Assembly (NCBI GenBank): GCA_902462525.1
Contig: CABQCA010000078.1
Span: 1-10,261 of the forward strand
From: an uncultured Porphyromonadaceae bacterium
GTDB lineage: Bacteria; Bacteroidota; Bacteroidia; Bacteroidales; Muribaculaceae
Length of the DNA: 10,261 nt
Direction: 5' to 3'
The position numbers and the translations under genes are program-made. Of the stretch, positions 1-7,000 are shown in pieces. The notes beneath the pieces were generated by a model. The model was not told where the DNA came from, made no database searches, and saw only the letters and a program-made list of their open reading frames with translations. Every line of letters begins with the position of its first letter. The stretch's first letter is position 1.

Positions 1-31
1 AGACGCTCTGAACCAGCTGAGCTAAGCGCCC
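1..31 (-). tRNA. 5' part of a tRNA gene, cut by the window edge
   Basis: Read on the minus strand, the first 31 bases of the gene are visible. They start at position 31 with the acceptor strand GGGCGCT, followed by TA at tRNA positions 8-9. A D-arm follows, whose GCTC and GAGC strands pair around a loop AGCTGGTTCA. The anticodon lies outside the window, so the amino acid cannot be assigned; the 5' half resembles valine tRNAs, but this is only an impression. A clear promoter precedes it on the same strand. Confidence 0.85.
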
Positions 32-49
32 TTTCTTGTTAAAAGCGAT

Positions 50-82
50 GCAAAGTTAGACACTTTTTTTGAACCCTCCAAA
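50..82 (-). promoter_or_regulatory. Bacteroides-type promoter for the tRNA
   Basis: On the minus strand a -33 element TTTG (positions 82-79) is followed by exactly 20 bases and a -7 element TAACTTTGC (58-50), a full match to the TTTG/TAnnTTTG pattern of the primary Bacteroidetes sigma factor. Transcription would start about 12 bases before the tRNA 5' end. Runs of A in the spacer and further upstream (T runs at 64-70 and 104-110 on the plus strand) could act as UP-like elements, which would suit a highly expressed stable RNA. Confidence 0.8.
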
Positions 83-173
83 TTTTTCGCGACTTTTTTT
101 CAAATTATTTTTCATGGAGCCTTCGCCGGCTTGCTTTTTAGGGAAGAAAATTTACGTAATTTTTAGCAAAAAG

Positions 174-205
174 TTGCATAATTACTCAAAATTGTGTACT
201 TTTGC
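174..205 (+). promoter_or_regulatory. Bacteroides-type promoter for gdhA
   Basis: The -33 element is TTG at 174-176 and the -7 element is TACTTTTGC at 197-205, separated by 20 bases. The -7 box matches TAnnTTTGC perfectly. The predicted start of transcription is near 211, giving gdhA a leader of about 25 bases. This short leader supports ATG 237 as the start of translation. The promoter is divergent from that of the tRNA, with about 90 bases between the two -33 elements. Confidence 0.75.
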
Positions 206-236
206 ACGTCATTTCCACTATTAGGTGATTTTTAAG

Positions 237-1577
237 ATGAATACAAAAGAAGTACTGGCAGACCTGCGTCTGCGTTTCCCCAACGAGCCGGAGTATCATC
301 AGGCTGTGGAAGAAGTTCTTTCCTCAATCGAAGATTTGTGCAACGAGCGTCCCGAGTACGATCGTATGGGGCTCATAGAGCGCCTCTGTATCCCCGACCG
401 CATTTTTTCATTCCGAGTGTCGTGGATTGACGACAAGGGCCGCGTGCGCTCGAATATGGGCTACCGCGTGCAGCACAGTAATGCTATCGGTCCCTACAAG
501 GGCGGCATCCGTTTCCATTCGTCGGTGAACCTTTCGATCCTCAAGTTCCTTGCCTTCGAGCAGACTTTCAAGAATTCGCTCACGACTCTCGCCATGGGTG
601 GTGCCAAAGGCGGCAGCGATTTTTCGCCGAAAGGTAAGAGCAACATGGAAATCATGCGCTTCTGCCAGGCCTTCGTGGCCGAGTTGTGGCGCAACATCGG
701 GGCCGACACCGACGTACCGGCAGGCGACATCGGCGTTGGTGCGCGCGAAGTCGGCTTCATGTACGGATATTATAAGAAGATGGCGCGTGTATTCACCGGC
801 ACTTTCACCGGCAAGGGCATTTCTTTCGGAGGTTCGCTCATGCGCCCCGAGGCAACGGGCTACGGAAACTGCTATTTCCTGCTCAATATGCTCGCTACCC
901 GCGGCATCGACATCAGAGGCAAGCGTGTGGCGGTGTCCGGTTCCGGCAATGTGGCCAACTACACCGCCAAAAAGCTGCTCGAACTCGGCGCGAAAGTGGT
1001 GTCGATGAGCGATTCAAACGGCTGTATAATCGCCCCCGACGGTCTCACCGAGGAGCAGTTCAACTTCATCTTCGACCTCAAGACCTATGAGGCCGGACGC
1101 CTTTCGGAAGTGCCTGCCACATATCCCGAAATTGAATATCACAGCGGTCAGCGTCCATGGAAACTTGTGAAGTGTGACATCGCCATGCCCTCGGCCACAC
1201 AGAACGAACTCGACGAAAGCGATGCCGAAGCTCTTCTGTCCAACGGCTGCATCGCCGTGAGTGAAGGCGCAAACATGCCGTCGACACCCGGCGCCGTCCA
1301 CCGCTTTATTGAAGCCCGGATTCTCTATGCGCCCGGAAAGGCGGCAAATGCCGGCGGCGTGGCGACATCGGGCCTCGAAATGGCGCAAAATTCGCAGAAA
1401 CTCAGCTGGACAGCCGAGGAAGTCGATGCCAAGCTCCGCGCTATTATGGCGAATATTCACGAAAAATGCGTGCAGTACGGTCGCGTCGACGACACATTCG
1501 TAAACTACGTCCGTGGTGCCAACATCGCCGGCTTTATCAAAGTAGCCGACGCCATGATGGCCCAGGGTGTCCTCTGA
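237..1577 (+). CDS. gdhA: Hexameric glutamate dehydrogenase (GdhA)
   Basis: This cytoplasmic enzyme reversibly converts 2-oxoglutarate and ammonium to L-glutamate using a nicotinamide cofactor. The product has 446 residues, the usual size of the roughly 450-residue bacterial hexameric type (E. coli GdhA is 447). The substrate domain shows GPYKGGIRFH (Lys88), FKNSLT (Lys112), GGAKGG (Lys124) and PAGDIGVG (catalytic Asp163). The nucleotide domain begins after RPEATGYG with the Rossmann loop GSGNVA at about 235-240. An acidic residue follows in SDSNG near 259; cofactor preference (NADPH or NADH) cannot be read with confidence. A GTG four codons upstream at 225 is in frame, but ATG 237 followed by NTKEVL fits family N-termini better. 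The gene stands alone, between its own promoter and a strong terminator. In Bacteroidales this enzyme is a main route of ammonium assimilation. Confidence 0.97.
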   Translation: MNTKEVLADLRLRFPNEPEYHQAVEEVLSSIEDLCNERPEYDRMGLIERLCIPDRIFSFRVSWIDDKGRVRSNMGYRVQHSNAIGPYKGGIRFHSSVNLSILKFLAFEQTFKNSLTTLAMGGAKGGSDFSPKGKSNMEIMRFCQAFVAELWRNIGADTDVPAGDIGVGAREVGFMYGYYKKMARVFTGTFTGKGISFGGSLMRPEATGYGNCYFLLNMLATRGIDIRGKRVAVSGSGNVANYTAKKLLELGAKVVSMSDSNGCIIAPDGLTEEQFNFIFDLKTYEAGRLSEVPATYPEIEYHSGQRPWKLVKCDIAMPSATQNELDESDAEALLSNGCIAVSEGANMPSTPGAVHRFIEARILYAPGKAANAGGVATSGLEMAQNSQKLSWTAEEVDAKLRAIMANIHEKCVQYGRVDDTFVNYVRGANIAGFIKVADAMMAQGVL

Positions 1578-1605
1578 TTTTCGGTCGTCACATCAACCTC
1601 GCAAG

Positions 1606-1642
1606 GCCGGAAGAGCTAACGGTGCTCTTCCGGCTGTTTTTT
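1606..1642 (+). terminator. Rho-independent terminator of gdhA
   Basis: A perfect 11-base-pair stem (GCCGGAAGAGC at 1606-1616 with GCTCTTCCGGC at 1624-1634) closes a 7-base loop and is followed within three bases by six T at 1637-1642. It starts 28 bases after the gdhA stop codon. It separates gdhA from the leucine-rich repeat gene downstream. Confidence 0.92.
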
Positions 1643-1674
1643 GCGGATGAATATTTTGTCGGCAATCGGTCTTA

Positions 1675-1710
1675 TAAGATTTATTCGCTATATTTGCAAA
1701 TTAAATCTTA
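1675..1710. promoter_or_regulatory. Inverted repeat spanning a -7-like box, possible operator
   Basis: TAAGATTTA (1675-1683) and TAAATCTTA (1702-1710) form a perfect 9-base inverted repeat with an 18-base spacer. Inside the spacer is TATATTTGC (1689-1697), which matches the Bacteroidetes -7 consensus. No good -33 element lies 19-21 bases upstream. If this box is used, transcription would start near 1704, within the right arm, leaving a leader of about 135 bases before the gene at 1839. The arrangement resembles a repressor or activator site on a promoter, but both elements are A/T-rich and could occur by chance. Confidence 0.35.
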
Positions 1711-1794
1711 ACATAAGCCAAAAGTAAACATACCCTAAAAAGGAGTATAAATTGCTTTGGCACATTCTGTCGCCTTAAAGTATATCTCCATAAA

Positions 1795-1803
1795 TAAATT
1801 TGC
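1795..1803 (+). promoter_or_regulatory. Candidate -7 promoter element for the leucine-rich repeat gene
   Basis: TAAATTTGC at 1795-1803 matches TAnnTTTGC and would place the transcription start near 1810, about 29 bases before the ATG at 1839. This is a leader length like that of gdhA. No convincing TTTG is present 19-21 bases upstream, so the promoter is either weak, activator-dependent or not real. It competes with the box at 1689-1697 as the promoter of this gene. Confidence 0.4.
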
Positions 1804-1838
1804 GGCCCAATTTTTTAAACATATCCTGTTTATAGAAT

Positions 1839-3251
1839 ATGAATACTATAATATCGATACTTAAAATATCAGGATTCATATACATCGCATGTTTATGTTA
1901 TCGGCTGATGCTATATTATTTTGGGAAAGCTGCCCGGCTCAGGCGCAAATTACGCCGGGAGCTGAATAGCGCAAGAAAGCGTACTGAACAATTGATTGCG
2001 CTCCTTGCGGAGTTGCCTGACGAATCTTCCCGGTATGATTTTCTATTGAAGCAGAAATCAGACGGATTGTTTTTCTTTGACGGTTGGTACTGGAGGGTTC
2101 CGACCGATTCTTACCAGACAAGTGAAGACAAAGAAGCCGGGGTCGAAGTGAAAAATCCGGTAAAACTCGTTGGAATTCTTGAAGCGGCCCGGACACGTGG
2201 AAAACTTTGTCTACCTGCAAAAATAGATCTTCCGGGACTGACGCTTGGAGTGATGACTGTTGTCGGAATCCCCAAACCATTGTCACCTGGCTCTTCGTCT
2301 ATGGAATCCATTAAATATGAGGTGTATAAATCCATCTCTTTGTGGGGCCTTGAAGTTGAAGAACTTGACATTCCCGACACTGTGACTACTTTAGAGAATA
2401 TCTCGGACTATCCGAACATTACGTATTTTAAATTCCCCGATAATTTTCAACGGGCATCGGGTTTCGGCTGTCTGTGCAATTGTGAAAAACTTGAGACTGT
2501 GCAATTCGGATTATTTCCTATATCCGGCTTCACGTCGTTCTTTTACAGATGTCCCTCTTTACACCGTTTTATTGTTCCGGAAATAGACTGGCTCATTCAA
2601 TTGACTGACCAGCTCGGAAAATTTGAAAATTATAATGAATGGAGCTATGTCAACCCTGCCTTGTTCACTAAGCGCATCAATGATATTTCCAATATTCCGA
2701 TTGACATTGAAATAAAGGACGCCTGCGAAAAGATAGGTCATATGATTTTTCCTGAATCATATGAAAAAGCAGAAAGAATCTGTGATTTTTTACAAGCTTT
2801 TCCGGAATATTATCAATTTATTCTGAGCTTGACAATGCCCGGTGAGCTTCTCTGGACCTCAGATGAATTGAACTATGATGGATCGGACGTTCCGGCACTC
2901 GACGTATGGCAGTTCGATAATGACGACAGAATGTTTGTTTTTCCCTTGGACAGGTGTACAAATCTGGAATTTCTGGTTCTTCCCGATACAATGAAAAATA
3001 TACCTCAGCTTGCTTTTACAGATAATTCCAGGCTTAGGGAGGTACATTTGCCGGCTACATTGGAAAGAATTGGCGATATGGCTTTTTTTAATCTGATCGA
3101 TATGAAGCAGGTGGCGTTTCCTGCGACCTTACAGTCGATTGGAGAATATGCTTTTGCCGGTACGGGTCTTACGGAAGTTGACATTCCCAAAGGATGCCGC
3201 ATAGAAGACACAAGTTTTGATTCAGAAGTTAAGATAAATAGGATTCTTTAG
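1839..3251 (+). CDS. Membrane-anchored BspA-like leucine-rich repeat protein
   Basis: The 470-residue product has one hydrophobic segment at about residues 4-27. A strongly basic stretch follows (about 30-48), then a charged helical part to about 60. Leucine-rich repeats of the BspA (LRR_5) kind appear in two blocks. The first, degenerate, lies at about 165-250 (for example VEELDIPDTVTTLENI). The second, clearer, lies at about 370-455, with three successive units of the pattern L-x-x-V-x-L/F-P-x-T/S-L-x-x-I-x-x-x-A-F. The middle (about 255-340) has no motif I recognise. Such repeats usually mediate protein binding; no enzyme motif is seen. By the positive-inside rule the basic residues after the anchor place the repeats in the cytoplasm, unlike most secreted BspA proteins. 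The coding sequence is clearly more A/T-rich than its neighbours and stands alone, which suggests acquisition or relaxed selection. Its function is unknown. Confidence 0.85.
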   Translation: MNTIISILKISGFIYIACLCYRLMLYYFGKAARLRRKLRRELNSARKRTEQLIALLAELPDESSRYDFLLKQKSDGLFFFDGWYWRVPTDSYQTSEDKEAGVEVKNPVKLVGILEAARTRGKLCLPAKIDLPGLTLGVMTVVGIPKPLSPGSSSMESIKYEVYKSISLWGLEVEELDIPDTVTTLENISDYPNITYFKFPDNFQRASGFGCLCNCEKLETVQFGLFPISGFTSFFYRCPSLHRFIVPEIDWLIQLTDQLGKFENYNEWSYVNPALFTKRINDISNIPIDIEIKDACEKIGHMIFPESYEKAERICDFLQAFPEYYQFILSLTMPGELLWTSDELNYDGSDVPALDVWQFDNDDRMFVFPLDRCTNLEFLVLPDTMKNIPQLAFTDNSRLREVHLPATLERIGDMAFFNLIDMKQVAFPATLQSIGEYAFAGTGLTEVDIPKGCRIEDTSFDSEVKINRIL

Positions 3252-3284
3252 CTCCCGCTTTTTAGCTAAAAAAGCTGAAAGAAT

Positions 3285-3315
3285 TTTGGGGTGTGGGGAT
3301 AAAAGCGTATCTTTG
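3285..3315 (+). promoter_or_regulatory. Bacteroides-type promoter of the murein-peptide operon
   Basis: TTTG at 3285-3288, a 19-base spacer, and TATCTTTG at 3308-3315 match the Bacteroidetes promoter consensus in both boxes. The predicted transcription start falls near 3322. That is almost on top of the ATG at 3324 and favours the in-frame ATG at 3336 as the true start codon of the first gene. Confidence 0.72.
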
Positions 3316-3335
3316 GTGAAAATATGCGCTTTGTG

Positions 3336-4727
3336 ATGAAACGAACTATCATTGTCCTGTCAATTATTGCCATAGGCACGCTGTGCACGTGGCTTCTTAA
3401 CCGTCATTCCGATGAAATTCGTGCCGACATAGGCATTGTCGACCCGCCTGTGTGGCTCGAGCCCGATTCGGCCGATGCTATTGCGCGCCGTACGGCTGCT
3501 GATTTCAATATGACACTTGATGAGGCCCGTGCCAAAATTCGCGAGCGACATCCCGAGGTGTCGGATGCCGACATTGCCGAATTTGTGGCTGCCGGATGGC
3601 TCGAAGTGATGGATTTCGACGGCGAGACGCGTGTTTTCCGTAAAGCTGTCCGAAATCTCGATCTTCTGAATCCGGCCTACAACGGCGGTGTCACCGACCG
3701 CGGCTACGAGGGTTCGCCCCGGCGCCTGTCCTATGTCGATTCGGTTCTCGGTTATTGCCGCGGCTCTAATCCAAAGGGCCTGGCGCACAAAGTACGCTAC
3801 CGCTTCACCATCGACGTGCCCTACGACAAGGCTCTCGAAGGCGACAGCATACGTGTGTGGATGCCGCTGCCTCTCGAAGGCGATGCCTGCGACCGTCAGG
3901 AGAACGTGACGATTTTCTCAGCCGAACCAGCCGACTATGTTCTGTCGGGCGATCGCTCCGTACATAACACCGTGTCGATGATTCTGCCTGCTCCCGCAGA
4001 GGGCGATACCGCACATTTCGAGTATGTGGGCGAGTATGTGACCAAAGGAAAATTTGTGTCCGGCAAGGAAATAGAGGCCGCTCTTAAGCCTTATGATAAA
4101 TCGGGCGATCTTTACCGCCGCTACACAGTCTTCGAAGCCCCCCACATTGTGCGCCTCGACTCGCTGGCCCACGCCATAGTCGGCGACGAAACAAACCCCT
4201 ACCGCCAGAGCGAGCTTGTGGCCGACTACATCATGCGCTTCCCATGGGCCGGAGCACGCGAATACAGCACAATCGACTGTATACCCGCATACGTGCTGCG
4301 CGAAGGCCACGGCGACTGTGGTCAGGTGTCGCTGCTCTACATTTCGCTCATGCGCTCCCTCGGTGTCCCGGCACGCTGGGAAAGCGGCTGGATGCTTCAC
4401 CCGGGCGAAAAAAACTATCACGACTGGGCCGAAGTGTACTACGAAGGCATCGGCTGGGTGCCCGTCGATGTATCGTTCGGACGTTTCAGCAACACCGACG
4501 ACCCCGATGTCGCCACATTCTATTCTCACGGCATCGACGCCCACCGTTTCTCTACCAACAAAGGTGTGTGCGGCGAGCTTTATCCGCCAAAAAAATTCGT
4601 GCGCAGCGAGACAGTCGACTTTCAGGCCGGCGAAGTCGAATGTTCGCGCGGCAACCTTTTCTATCCCGGCTGGAATTCGAACTTTACCCTCATCTCCGTT
4701 GAACCTATAGAAATAAGCTCGAAATGA
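3336..4727 (+). CDS. Exported or membrane-anchored transglutaminase-like cysteine protease homologue
   Basis: The product has 463 residues if it starts at ATG 3336 (MKRTIIVLS); an in-frame ATG at 3324 lies too close to the predicted transcription start. Residues about 4-22 form a hydrophobic signal or anchor without a lipobox, so the rest should face the periplasm. A charged, helical region (about 50-110) precedes a beta-rich segment (about 150-240). A transglutaminase-like core follows, with Cys328 in GHGDCGQVS, His362 in NYHDWAEVYY and Asp378 in GWVPVDVS as the triad. This fold in bacteria often cuts or rearranges peptide bonds rather than cross-linking proteins. It overlaps the following NlpC/P60 gene by four bases (ATGA), implying translational coupling and a role alongside it, plausibly on murein-derived peptides. 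The family is well supported; the substrate is inferred only from context. Confidence 0.88.
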   Translation: MKRTIIVLSIIAIGTLCTWLLNRHSDEIRADIGIVDPPVWLEPDSADAIARRTAADFNMTLDEARAKIRERHPEVSDADIAEFVAAGWLEVMDFDGETRVFRKAVRNLDLLNPAYNGGVTDRGYEGSPRRLSYVDSVLGYCRGSNPKGLAHKVRYRFTIDVPYDKALEGDSIRVWMPLPLEGDACDRQENVTIFSAEPADYVLSGDRSVHNTVSMILPAPAEGDTAHFEYVGEYVTKGKFVSGKEIEAALKPYDKSGDLYRRYTVFEAPHIVRLDSLAHAIVGDETNPYRQSELVADYIMRFPWAGAREYSTIDCIPAYVLREGHGDCGQVSLLYISLMRSLGVPARWESGWMLHPGEKNYHDWAEVYYEGIGWVPVDVSFGRFSNTDDPDVATFYSHGIDAHRFSTNKGVCGELYPPKKFVRSETVDFQAGEVECSRGNLFYPGWNSNFTLISVEPIEISSK

Positions 4728-5728
4728 ACACACTGCGATTTGTCTTTTGCCTTTTCCTTGCTTCCGTTCTTTGTTCGCCCGTCTATGCCGGCTCTAAAGA
4801 GGACGATGCACTGGCTGCCCGCGCTCTCGTGGGAGCCGGTACAGACACCATAACCCGGTGGGCACAGGTGCGTATACCTGTAGCCTCGATTCGTACACGC
4901 GGTGCACACAGCGCCGAGATGTCCACGCAGGCTGTTATGGGCACCCCGTTGCGTGTCATCGAAAAGAGCGGCGAATGGTTGCATGTGCAGACCCCCGACG
5001 GCTACACAGGTTGGATACCGTCGTCGTCGGTAGTGACGAAGTCTGCCGACAGAATGAAAAAATGGCGTGAATCGCGTCGTGTCGCTGTCACATCGCCTTT
5101 TCAGGTGAGAGTCTATGAAACGCCGGGCGCTCCGGACCGCATCGGCGGCATAGTCACCGATCTGGTCAGCGGCAGCGTGGTCGAGGTAGCCGAATGTGCC
5201 GACGGCAGTTGCCGGGTGATGTTCCCCGACGGACGCAGCGGCTACATCGCTCCGGCCTGTGTCACTCCGGTAGAAAAGTGGGCCGACCAGCTCTTCGACG
5301 CCGACCTCATAGTCCGCACGGCCGATTCGATGATGGGCACACCTTATCTCTGGGGCGGTACCTCCACAAAAGCTCTCGACTGTTCGGGCCTCGCCAAGGT
5401 GAGCTATCTTGCCAACGGACGTATTCTTATGCGCGATGCCTCGCAGCAGGCTGTCACCGGGCGTCGCATTGAAGCCTCCGACTGGCGAAGCTGCCGTAAG
5501 GGCGACCTCCTTTTCTTCGGCAACGCCGACACCCGAAGGGTGACTCACGTGGCAATCTACGACCGCGACGGCAACTATGTTCATTCCTCGGGCCGTGTGA
5601 AGCGCAACAGTGTCGATCCTGCTTCCGATTCATATCTTACCACGCCTTTTCTTCATGCAGTCCGTATTGACGGCTATGAAGGTACTCCGGGCATAACACG
5701 GGTCATTGAGCATCCGTGGTACTTCTGA
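4724..5728 (+). CDS. SH3-NlpC/P60 murein peptide endopeptidase, YkfC-like
   Basis: The enzyme is expected to cut the gamma-D-glutamyl-diamino acid bond of murein peptides, releasing L-Ala-D-Glu. The 334-residue product begins with a signal peptide, probably cleaved after Ala22 (VYA). Two bacterial SH3 domains follow at about 48-105 (with WLHVQTPDGYTGWIPSS) and 125-180 (with CRVMFPDGRSGYI). The NlpC/P60 domain occupies about 190-334. It has the nucleophile Cys220 in LDCSGL, His275 in VTHVAIY, and a third catalytic residue, probably His287, in YVHSSG. The WGG (210-212) and RDASQQ (237-242) motifs are typical of YkfC-type enzymes, which act on peptides with a free N-terminal L-Ala. The gene is coupled to the transglutaminase-like gene by overlapping stop and start codons. 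It lies 85 bases before the dipeptide epimerase, the enzyme that would use its product. Confidence 0.93.
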   Translation: MNTLRFVFCLFLASVLCSPVYAGSKEDDALAARALVGAGTDTITRWAQVRIPVASIRTRGAHSAEMSTQAVMGTPLRVIEKSGEWLHVQTPDGYTGWIPSSSVVTKSADRMKKWRESRRVAVTSPFQVRVYETPGAPDRIGGIVTDLVSGSVVEVAECADGSCRVMFPDGRSGYIAPACVTPVEKWADQLFDADLIVRTADSMMGTPYLWGGTSTKALDCSGLAKVSYLANGRILMRDASQQAVTGRRIEASDWRSCRKGDLLFFGNADTRRVTHVAIYDRDGNYVHSSGRVKRNSVDPASDSYLTTPFLHAVRIDGYEGTPGITRVIEHPWYF

Positions 5729-5813
5729 AATGCCGGTACGGGGAAGCCTTTTTGCAGAGGCCGGCGGTTGGAAACCGTCTTCCCATGTCTTATACCGTAA
5801 AACAACAAAAACT

Positions 5814-6944
5814 ATGAACCGCAGAAATTTCCTCAAAACAGGCATGCTCGGCGCCATGTTCGTCGCTTCGCCCATATCGCTGTCGGCTCTCGACAGCGCC
5901 ACCCGCGCCACCAAACGGCCCGGCCGGCTCAACCTTTCGTTCCGTCCCTATGAGCTCAAGTTGCGTCATGCTTTCAATCTTGCCCGGAATCAGCGAACAA
6001 CAACGCCCGGCGTGCAGGTTGAGATAGAGTACGACGGCATAGTCGGCTACGGTGAGGCTTCGATGCCTCCTTATCTGGGTGAGAACGTCGAATCGGTATG
6101 CAGTTTCCTCTCGAAGCTCGACCTCGGTCAGTTCGCCGACCCCTTCCGCATCGAGGAAATCCATGATTATATGGAAAAGGTGGCGCCCAACAACCGTGCC
6201 GCAAAGGCATCGGTCGACATAGCCCTCCACGACCTTACCGGTAAAATCATGGGTCAGCCATGGTATAAAATATGGGGCCTTAATCCCGAAAACACGCCCA
6301 ATACGTCGTTCACCATCAGCTACGACGCCGATCCCGACGAAATGCGGAAGAAAATCGAGGAAACAGCACCTTTCAAGGTCGTGAAAGTGAAGATGGGTCT
6401 CGACCACGACAAGGAAATCGTCGAAGCCCTGCGCCGCCACACCGACGTTCCCATCTGTGTCGACGCCAACCAGGGCTGGGCCGACAAGGAAAAGGCCCTC
6501 GAGATGTGCCACTGGCTGGCCGAACGCAACTGTCTGTTCGTCGAGCAGCCTATGGACAAGGCCGCCATCGACGACACCGCATGGCTGCGGGAACGGTCGC
6601 CGCTGCCAATTATCGCCGACGAGTTCCTGCAGCGCCTGCCAGATGTGCGCCGCGCTGCGCAGGCCTACGACGGCATCAACATTAAGCTGATGAAGAGCAC
6701 CGGTATGCACGAAGCCTACAAAATGGCCGTCCTCGCCAAGGCTATGGGCATGAAGGTGATGCTCGGCTGCATGACCGAGACATCGTGCGCCGTATCGGCT
6801 GCCTCGCAGCTCGCACCTATGGTCGACTGGGCCGACCTCGACGGCAATCTCCTCATTGCCAACGATATTTTCGACGGCATGAAGATCGTCGACGGCAAAG
6901 TCACCATTCCCGATCGCCCCGGCATCGGCGTTGTAAAAGCATAA
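5814..6944 (+). CDS. Dipeptide epimerase (L-Ala-D/L-Glu type, enolase superfamily) with Tat signal
   Basis: The enzyme is expected to interconvert L-Ala-D-Glu and L-Ala-L-Glu, making the murein dipeptide accessible to ordinary peptidases. The product has 376 residues from ATG 5814; an in-frame ATG at 5706 would run into the preceding gene and is disfavoured. The N-terminus NRRNFLKTG followed by a hydrophobic stretch is a twin-arginine export signal; the cleavage site is not clear. The muconate-lactonizing-enzyme-like barrel shows K191-x-K193 (one catalytic lysine), metal ligands Asp217 (VDANQGW), Glu244 (VEQPM) and Asp269 (ADEF), and the second catalytic Lys291 (NIKLMK). DLD at 341-343 matches the DxD signature that binds the dipeptide ammonium group in this family. 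Exact dipeptide preference can vary in such epimerases. Its position directly after the YkfC-like gene supports the murein assignment. Confidence 0.93.
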   Translation: MNRRNFLKTGMLGAMFVASPISLSALDSATRATKRPGRLNLSFRPYELKLRHAFNLARNQRTTTPGVQVEIEYDGIVGYGEASMPPYLGENVESVCSFLSKLDLGQFADPFRIEEIHDYMEKVAPNNRAAKASVDIALHDLTGKIMGQPWYKIWGLNPENTPNTSFTISYDADPDEMRKKIEETAPFKVVKVKMGLDHDKEIVEALRRHTDVPICVDANQGWADKEKALEMCHWLAERNCLFVEQPMDKAAIDDTAWLRERSPLPIIADEFLQRLPDVRRAAQAYDGINIKLMKSTGMHEAYKMAVLAKAMGMKVMLGCMTETSCAVSAASQLAPMVDWADLDGNLLIANDIFDGMKIVDGKVTIPDRPGIGVVKA

Positions 6945-7000
6945 CATACTGAAAACACACCATAATTATCCGGGCCTGTCCCGGTTCCTAACCTCAAATC

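Noticed and set aside
110..145. Possible terminator hairpin (AGCC/GGCT followed by CTTTTT) between the tRNA and gdhA
   Set aside because: The stem is only four to five pairs, and no transcript is expected to end there because the flanking promoters are divergent.
3324..3335. ATG 3324 as start of the transglutaminase-like gene
   Set aside because: It is only about two bases after the predicted transcription start, and ATG 3336 gives a cleaner signal sequence (MKRTIIVLS).
3336..3398. Lipoprotein signal in the transglutaminase-like protein
   Set aside because: A cysteine follows the hydrophobic stretch, but the preceding residues (GTL) do not form a lipobox, which needs Gly, Ala or Ser just before the cysteine.
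4661..5584. Long minus-strand open frame (307 codons) opposite the NlpC/P60 gene
   Set aside because: It spans the junction of two well-supported plus-strand genes and shows no motif, signal peptide or promoter.
5790..6947. Long minus-strand open frame (385 codons) opposite the epimerase gene
   Set aside because: It is a codon-bias shadow: the plus strand encodes all catalytic motifs of a dipeptide epimerase, and the minus-strand translation has no recognisable domain and is rich in His, Val and Cys in an unnatural way.
6970..6984. CCGGG/CCCGG hairpin before the gene at 7001
   Set aside because: Five pairs with no T run afterwards, so it is not a credible terminator; it could modestly affect translation, but nothing supports that.
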